From Candidatus Altimarinota bacterium (GTDB lineage: Bacteria; Patescibacteriota; Gracilibacteria; UBA4473): a stretch of DNA of 8,860 bases. The position numbers and the translations under genes are program-made. Numbering within the stretch: position 1 is the first letter of the stretch; each line of letters begins with the position of its first letter. The stretch covers positions 1-8,860 of the forward strand of contig JALWQU010000016.1 of the NCBI GenBank assembly GCA_026982915.1, given 5' to 3'. Positions 5,672-8,860 of the stretch are shown one piece after another. The notes beneath the pieces are model-generated. The model did not search any database. It saw nothing but the letters and a program-made list of their open reading frames with translations, and was not told the origin of the DNA.

Positions 5672-6882
5672 GGTGTAAATCGAATACTGGATAGTTTTTG
5701 TGTTTCGAATTGAATAGGCGTAAATTTCACGAGGGTATTTTGGTTTGTTCGGTCTCTTACCGATGTTTCTGTATGAAAAGCTTGTCCCGCAATAATAGAG
5801 AAAAGTGCGTCCCCCGATCTTGAATAAAATTGTTGTTCGGACTGAGGCTTTATGGCGAGCGTAAAGGTTATGGATTCATCGGGCTGTATTGATTGATCCA
5901 GTCCCGTGAAAGCGTATTCACCGGTCTTGGCATTGGATAGCTCTTTTTCATAAGCATTAGCCTGGCTTCGCATTCTGACCGTAAAGTTTGAGACAGGCCC
6001 GGTGTTGGGTTCCTTGAAGCGTAGCTTGAAACGAAGATTATCCAGGTCGGCACGACCTTCGAGGGTATTCTTGACCGTAACGGTTCCGAGATCAATCCAT
6101 CCTGAGTTTTTATTGATGGCTAGGAGTTCGCCATTGGCCTGCGTATTGATGATGACGCCTTTTTTTTCGGTTTCAATCGACTGCTTATACTTGTTGAAAT
6201 TTCGTGGTTTGTAGGCTACTCGTCTCGCATTGGTCGCTTTCTTTTTTTCGAAGTTATTCGTTTTAGAGGTTCCGTTGAGCCTCGGCATGCCTAAAATCTT
6301 GGCAAAAGTCCAAGCGGCTTCTGCGCGTGAAACATGTTTTTCGGGATAGTAGAAAAGGCTTCGTGGAGACCTGAGTAGATCGATATCAAGCACCGAGGAA
6401 ACAGATTTAGCGTACCAAGCTTTGGTCGGGATATCACGGAAACTATTGGGTGGAACATTTTCGGTATCGAGATCGAAGGCACGGGTTAGAATCGTGGCAA
6501 ATTCGGCTCGATTTATTTTGTCACTTGGGTGAAAGAGTCCGTCAGATTTACCTCGTATCCAGCCTTTTTCACTCGCTATGGTGACGGCTTTGGCAAACCA
6601 AACATCGGTGGGAACATCGGGGAAATAATCTTGTGGAGTGATGTTTTCGGTATCAATTTTTTTTAAACGCAGAAGGATCGTGACGGCTTCAGCACGGTTT
6701 ATTTCTCGGTTGGGCCGGAACGATCCATCACCAAAACCTTTCATAATATCAGCACTTTCGACGGTCTCAATCGCGTTCATGCCCCAGGCGGGAATCTCAG
6801 TGAAATCGGTAAAGTATCGAGCCTGTGTTGTACTCGAAACAAAAAGTATCAGGCTTAAAATCGGTATAAAAGTTTTTTTCAT
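5668..6882 (-). CDS. Secreted S-layer-homology (SLH) domain protein
   Basis: A Sec signal peptide (KK, then a hydrophobic core from about residue 5 to 16, with likely cleavage after TTQA at 18-21) exports this 404-residue protein. Three SLH repeats follow (about 24-70, 86-133 and 148-195), each ending in a TRAE-like motif (NRAE 62-65, NRAE 124-127, SRAE 185-188), and their GDGSFRPN / SDGLFHPS / RSLFYYPE turns are clear. SLH triplets bind secondary cell-wall polymers and hold proteins on the surface. A basic linker (about 205-240, rich in Lys, Asn and Arg) leads to a beta-rich C-terminal region (about 242-404: WIDLGTVTVKN, LRFKLRF, FTVRMRS, SITFTLAI) that looks like one or two beta-sandwich domains of unknown binding role. 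The start is the ATG before the signal peptide, with a good promoter 21 bases upstream. It converges on the M23-SLH peptidase. A major S-layer protein is possible but would usually be larger. Confidence 0.9.
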   Translation of the reverse strand: MKKTFIPILSLILFVSSTTQARYFTDFTEIPAWGMNAIETVESADIMKGFGDGSFRPNREINRAEAVTILLRLKKIDTENITPQDYFPDVPTDVWFAKAVTIASEKGWIRGKSDGLFHPSDKINRAEFATILTRAFDLDTENVPPNSFRDIPTKAWYAKSVSSVLDIDLLRSPRSLFYYPEKHVSRAEAAWTFAKILGMPRLNGTSKTNNFEKKKATNARRVAYKPRNFNKYKQSIETEKKGVIINTQANGELLAINKNSGWIDLGTVTVKNTLEGRADLDNLRFKLRFKEPNTGPVSNFTVRMRSQANAYEKELSNAKTGEYAFTGLDQSIQPDESITFTLAIKPQSEQQFYSRSGDALFSIIAGQAFHTETSVRDRTNQNTLVKFTPIQFETQKLSSIRFTP

Positions 6883-6903
6883 TGTTTTTGGGTTTTTTGC
6901 GTA

Positions 6904-6932
6904 ATTTTAGGAACTATGAAGTATAAAATCAA
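6904..6932 (-). promoter_or_regulatory. Promoter of the SLH protein gene
   Basis: On the minus strand, TTGATT (6927-6932), a 17-bp spacer and TAAAAT (6904-6909, 5/6 match) lie just after the ispH stop codon. The predicted transcription start is near 6897, giving a leader of about 15 A/C-rich bases with no Shine-Dalgarno. The SLH gene can therefore be expressed independently of ispH, 52 bp upstream on the same strand. Confidence 0.7.
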
Positions 6933-6934
6933 TT

Positions 6935-7873
6935 TTAAATTTTTGGCCTCTGAAAGGTAAGGCTTTCGGTGGCGGTTTTTACCGTATTAATTTCAATATT
7001 TGGGTTATGCGCTTGTATTCGTTTGATAACGGCTTTTACTAGCTTTTCAGGAACAGAGGCACCGGAGGTCAATCCGATATTTTGATAGGTAAAAATAGCT
7101 TCAGGGATAGATTCAGCGTTCTCAAAAAGTTGAGCCAGACGGCCTTCTTTTTTGGCGACAGATACGAGTTTTTTGGAGTTAGAAGATTTTTGTGAGCCAA
7201 TGACGATAATAAAATCACAGGTCTGACAAAGGGCTTTAACGGCTGACTGTCGATTAGTAGTCGCGTAACAAATATCACCGGGGACCCGTAGGTGTGGGAT
7301 TTTTTGTTTAAGGCCGTCTATTATTTCCTTAGTATCGCTTTCCGACAAGGTTGTTTGGGTTAGGCAGGCGACTTTTTGGTCATGGAAATCGGTTTCGGAT
7401 AATTGTTCGGCCTCAGCCCTGTTTTCAATGATTTGGAGTGGAGCAACGCCTTTGATACCGAGATATTCTTGATGTTTTTTTTGTCCGATATAGAGGAGTT
7501 GATAGCCTTCGGAGTGTAGTTTTTCGGCTTCCCAGTGGACTTTTGTTACGAGTGGGCAGGTAGCGTCTATGGTTTTTATTTTTTTGTCTTGAGCTTTTTT
7601 TCTTATTCGTGGATTGATACCGTGAGCGGAGAAAATATAAGGTCTTCCGGCCGAGACCTGGTCTAAATCATCGGTAAAAATAACGCCTTTTTGTTTGAAA
7701 TTTTCGACCACAAAGGTGTTGTGGACAATTTCGTGGTTAACGAAAACAGGGGATTGGTACTTTTTGAGAGCGGCTTCAACGATGTCTATGGCTCGTTCAA
7801 CACCCGCACAAAAGCCACGAGGGGCAGCGAGGTAAAGGGTTTGTTTGTTTGAAGGCTGATTCATCGTGTTCAT
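6935..7873 (-). CDS. ispH: 4-hydroxy-3-methylbut-2-enyl diphosphate reductase
   Basis: IspH makes IPP and DMAPP from HMBPP in the last step of the MEP isoprenoid pathway, using a [4Fe-4S] cluster. Counting from an in-frame TTG at 7933, all three cluster cysteines are present: C42 in PRGFCAGVERAI, C126 in DATCPLV and C222 in GDICYATTNRQ. Other family residues are VNHEIVHN (H71), the H154/E156 pair in KKHQEYLG (matching HPE in E. coli), TQTTLS (192-197), GSQKSSNSKKL and GLTSGASVPE. The length is normal. I reject the TTG start because it adds a basic tail not seen in the family. ATG 7873 is listed, but ATG 7864 may be the true start, because a candidate -10 box overlaps 7873 and would begin the transcript at about 7865. 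No other MEP gene is in the window. It shares its strand with the SLH gene, which has its own promoter. Confidence 0.96.
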   Translation of the reverse strand: MNTMNQPSNKQTLYLAAPRGFCAGVERAIDIVEAALKKYQSPVFVNHEIVHNTFVVENFKQKGVIFTDDLDQVSAGRPYIFSAHGINPRIRKKAQDKKIKTIDATCPLVTKVHWEAEKLHSEGYQLLYIGQKKHQEYLGIKGVAPLQIIENRAEAEQLSETDFHDQKVACLTQTTLSESDTKEIIDGLKQKIPHLRVPGDICYATTNRQSAVKALCQTCDFIIVIGSQKSSNSKKLVSVAKKEGRLAQLFENAESIPEAIFTYQNIGLTSGASVPEKLVKAVIKRIQAHNPNIEINTVKTATESLTFQRPKI

Positions 7874-7899
7874 CGTATTTTTTTTGGCAAAACTGTCAT
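7872..7899 (-). promoter_or_regulatory. Candidate ispH promoter giving a leaderless mRNA
   Basis: On the minus strand, ATGACA (7894-7899, 5/6 match to TTGACA), a 16-bp A-rich spacer and TACGAT (7872-7877, 4/6 match) precede GAACACG and the ATG at 7864. Transcription starting seven bases after the -10 would begin at or next to that ATG. The match is moderate. Confidence 0.4.
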
Positions 7900-7975
7900 T
7901 TCTTTTTTTGAAATGATTTCCTTTAAAAAACAAGAACTGTTCCTCACCTGGAAGGGGAGGCTAGGAGGGGTAGCC

Positions 7976-8077
7976 TGTCATTCTGAGCTTGTAGTACAGC
8001 TCAAAACAGCGAAGAATCTCATGTAGTTTGTCAGAGATCCTTCACCGAATCTATCGAGTTTGAAGTTCAGGATGACA
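7976..8077. repeat. TGTCATYCTGA palindromic element, copy B
   Basis: This 102-bp element has ends TGTCATTCTGAGCTT and (reverse complement) TGTCATCCTGAACTT, 13 of 15 matching. Nested inside are GAGCT/AGCTC arms around TGTAGTAC, and GAAGAATCTC (8011-8020) with GAGATCCTTC (8034-8043), a 9/10 inverted match. A run of eight T follows at 8078. It lies between the divergent ispH and the gene at 8172. Next to it, 7941-7975 is a G-rich stretch with its own short inverted repeats (GGCTA/TAGCC). Confidence 0.75.
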
Positions 8078-8136
8078 TTTTTTTTATAATTGGGAAAACA
8101 AAAAAATAAATCACGGTAAAAAAGAGATGATTTCCC

Positions 8137-8165
8137 TGTAAATATCCTGTTATTTATGGTACAAT
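8137..8165 (+). promoter_or_regulatory. Extended -10 promoter predicted to give a leaderless mRNA
   Basis: TGG (8157-8159) plus TACAAT (8160-8165) forms an extended -10 element; the -35 region, TGTAAA at 17 bp, is weak (3/6). Only GCCCCG separates the -10 box from the ATG at 8172, so transcription starting at the usual distance would begin on the A of the start codon. Confidence 0.65.
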
Positions 8166-8171
8166 GCCCCG

Positions 8172-8489
8172 ATGGCATTACCGATTCGGGAACAAGTTCA
8201 AGACCTTTTGGATCAAAATTTATTTTTGGATCCGAAGGTGCGGACGCGTATTGCCTCGGCGGATGATTTGACGCTGGCACAGATTTTGCCAACTTTACAG
8301 CAAATGGAAGCGGTTCAGCATCGGTTGATTACTTCGGCTTTAGCGGCTAATCCTCATTTTTTTTCTGATCTAAAAAATGGACTTACGCATGAGGTATTGT
8401 CCTCTCTTGTAAAAAAGGAAATAGCATCTCATCAGCAAGAAATTGAAACCGCTGAGCAAGAACTGTCACAAATGTTATCTCGGCTCTGA
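8172..8489 (+). CDS. Small hypothetical protein, 105 residues
   Basis: I do not recognise the family. The protein is mainly helical, with no signal peptide, membrane segment or cysteine. Residues 1-50 hold QVQDLLDQNLFLD and a Leu/Gln-rich helix (LAQILPTLQQMEAVQHRL). The last 25 residues (EIASHQQEIETAEQELSQML) have the Glu/Gln heptad look of a coiled coil, so it may form oligomers or bind a partner. The start is set by the promoter directly in front, which predicts a leaderless message. The next gene follows after 33 bases on the same strand and may be co-transcribed. Confidence 0.75.
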   Translation: MALPIREQVQDLLDQNLFLDPKVRTRIASADDLTLAQILPTLQQMEAVQHRLITSALAANPHFFSDLKNGLTHEVLSSLVKKEIASHQQEIETAEQELSQMLSRL

Positions 8490-8522
8490 TTCCATAATAA
8501 AAAATATTAAAATAATAAAAAT

Positions 8523-8860
8523 ATGAAAGTTTTACCCCACCGATCGTCGGAGTTTGTTACGAGGTTTGTTTATCTTAGTGCTCCAGATAAGGCTGATATT
8601 ACCATTGTTCCAGCTGAAAAAGCTAAAGAGAAGAAAGATGGCGCAACACCAGAAAACGGGAAAGATTTACCAGGGGAAGTTAAAGCCATAAATGAGCGTA
8701 TTTCAGCATTACTTAAAAGTGGAGAAATAGACAAGAAAGCAGTCAAGAAAATCATAAGTGAGGCTCTTCGGAAAGCCGATGAAAATGATGAGACAAAAGG
8801 TATGGTAGCGGACTTAGATGAAATTGAAGACCTAAATAAACTTTTGGATCGAGCGTTGGG
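8523..8860 (+). CDS. Hypothetical charged protein, N-terminal fragment (runs off the window)
   Basis: The frame is open from ATG 8523 to the window end (112 complete codons). The N-terminus (MKVLPHRSSEFVTRFVYLS) is not a signal peptide. A Lys/Glu/Pro-rich low-complexity stretch (about 29-50) is followed by charged helices (EVKAINERISALLKSGEID, then KAVKKIISEALRKADEND) that could form coiled coils. The family is not recognised. A TAAAAT at 8508-8513 may be a second promoter close to the start; there is no Shine-Dalgarno, only an A-rich leader. It may be an operon partner of the 105-residue protein. Confidence 0.7.
   Translation, partial: MKVLPHRSSEFVTRFVYLSAPDKADITIVPAEKAKEKKDGATPENGKDLPGEVKAINERISALLKSGEIDKKAVKKIISEALRKADENDETKGMVADLDEIEDLNKLLDRAL

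Noticed and set aside
7978..8292. Minus-strand open frame of 104 codons
   Set aside because: It lies across palindromic element B and the start of the gene at 8172, which has a better start and promoter.

Overview
The window looks like a low-GC bacterial chromosome. The features suggest a Patescibacteria/CPR lineage, with Peregrinibacteria-like organisms a plausible guess from memory. The pointers are compact genes, almost no Shine-Dalgarno sequences, -10 boxes sitting close to or on start codons, SLH-domain wall proteins and many small palindromic repeats. TGA is used as a stop (453-455 and 8487-8489), which argues against the Gracilibacteria/Absconditabacteria lineages that read UGA as glycine. 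The taxonomic call is inference, because no rRNA or ribosomal-protein gene is present.

Left part (1-2830), accessory DNA: the 3' end of a type I restriction specificity-subunit gene (hsdS-like) overlaps by 4 bp a RhuM-family gene that is split into two frames at about 1088-1117. A convergent 324-residue protein of unknown function follows on the minus strand. These genes lie on the 3' side of a tRNA-Arg(UCG) gene at 2830-2906 (minus strand). The last 13 bp of that tRNA before its final A recur 161 bp further out, at 2670-2682, like an attachment-site scar.

Middle part (2907-6930), cell envelope: a hairpin-rich spacer holds two diverged copies of an approximately 110-120 bp module, each ending in a terminator-like hairpin. 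A strong extended -10 promoter then drives a membrane-anchored M23 (LytM-type) peptidase with three C-terminal SLH domains. Convergent to it is a secreted protein with three N-terminal SLH domains and a beta-rich C-terminus. The 378-bp gap between them contains a palindromic element (5332-5424) and a 195-bp MITE-like element with 21-bp terminal inverted repeats (5475-5671).

Right part (6935-8860): ispH, the last enzyme of the MEP isoprenoid pathway, is on the minus strand. Its upstream region contains a second copy of the TGTCATYCTGA palindromic element (7976-8077). Two plus-strand genes of unknown function follow: a 105-residue protein with a predicted leaderless start, and the N-terminus of a charged protein that runs off the window.

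The two SLH proteins probably act together at the cell wall: one cleaves or remodels peptidoglycan and the other is a wall- or S-layer-attached structural or binding protein. IspH would supply isoprenoid precursors, including for the undecaprenyl lipid carrier used in wall synthesis, but this link is only inferred from proximity. No complete new defence or mobile system is visible. The most unusual material is in the repeats and in the split rhuM gene.
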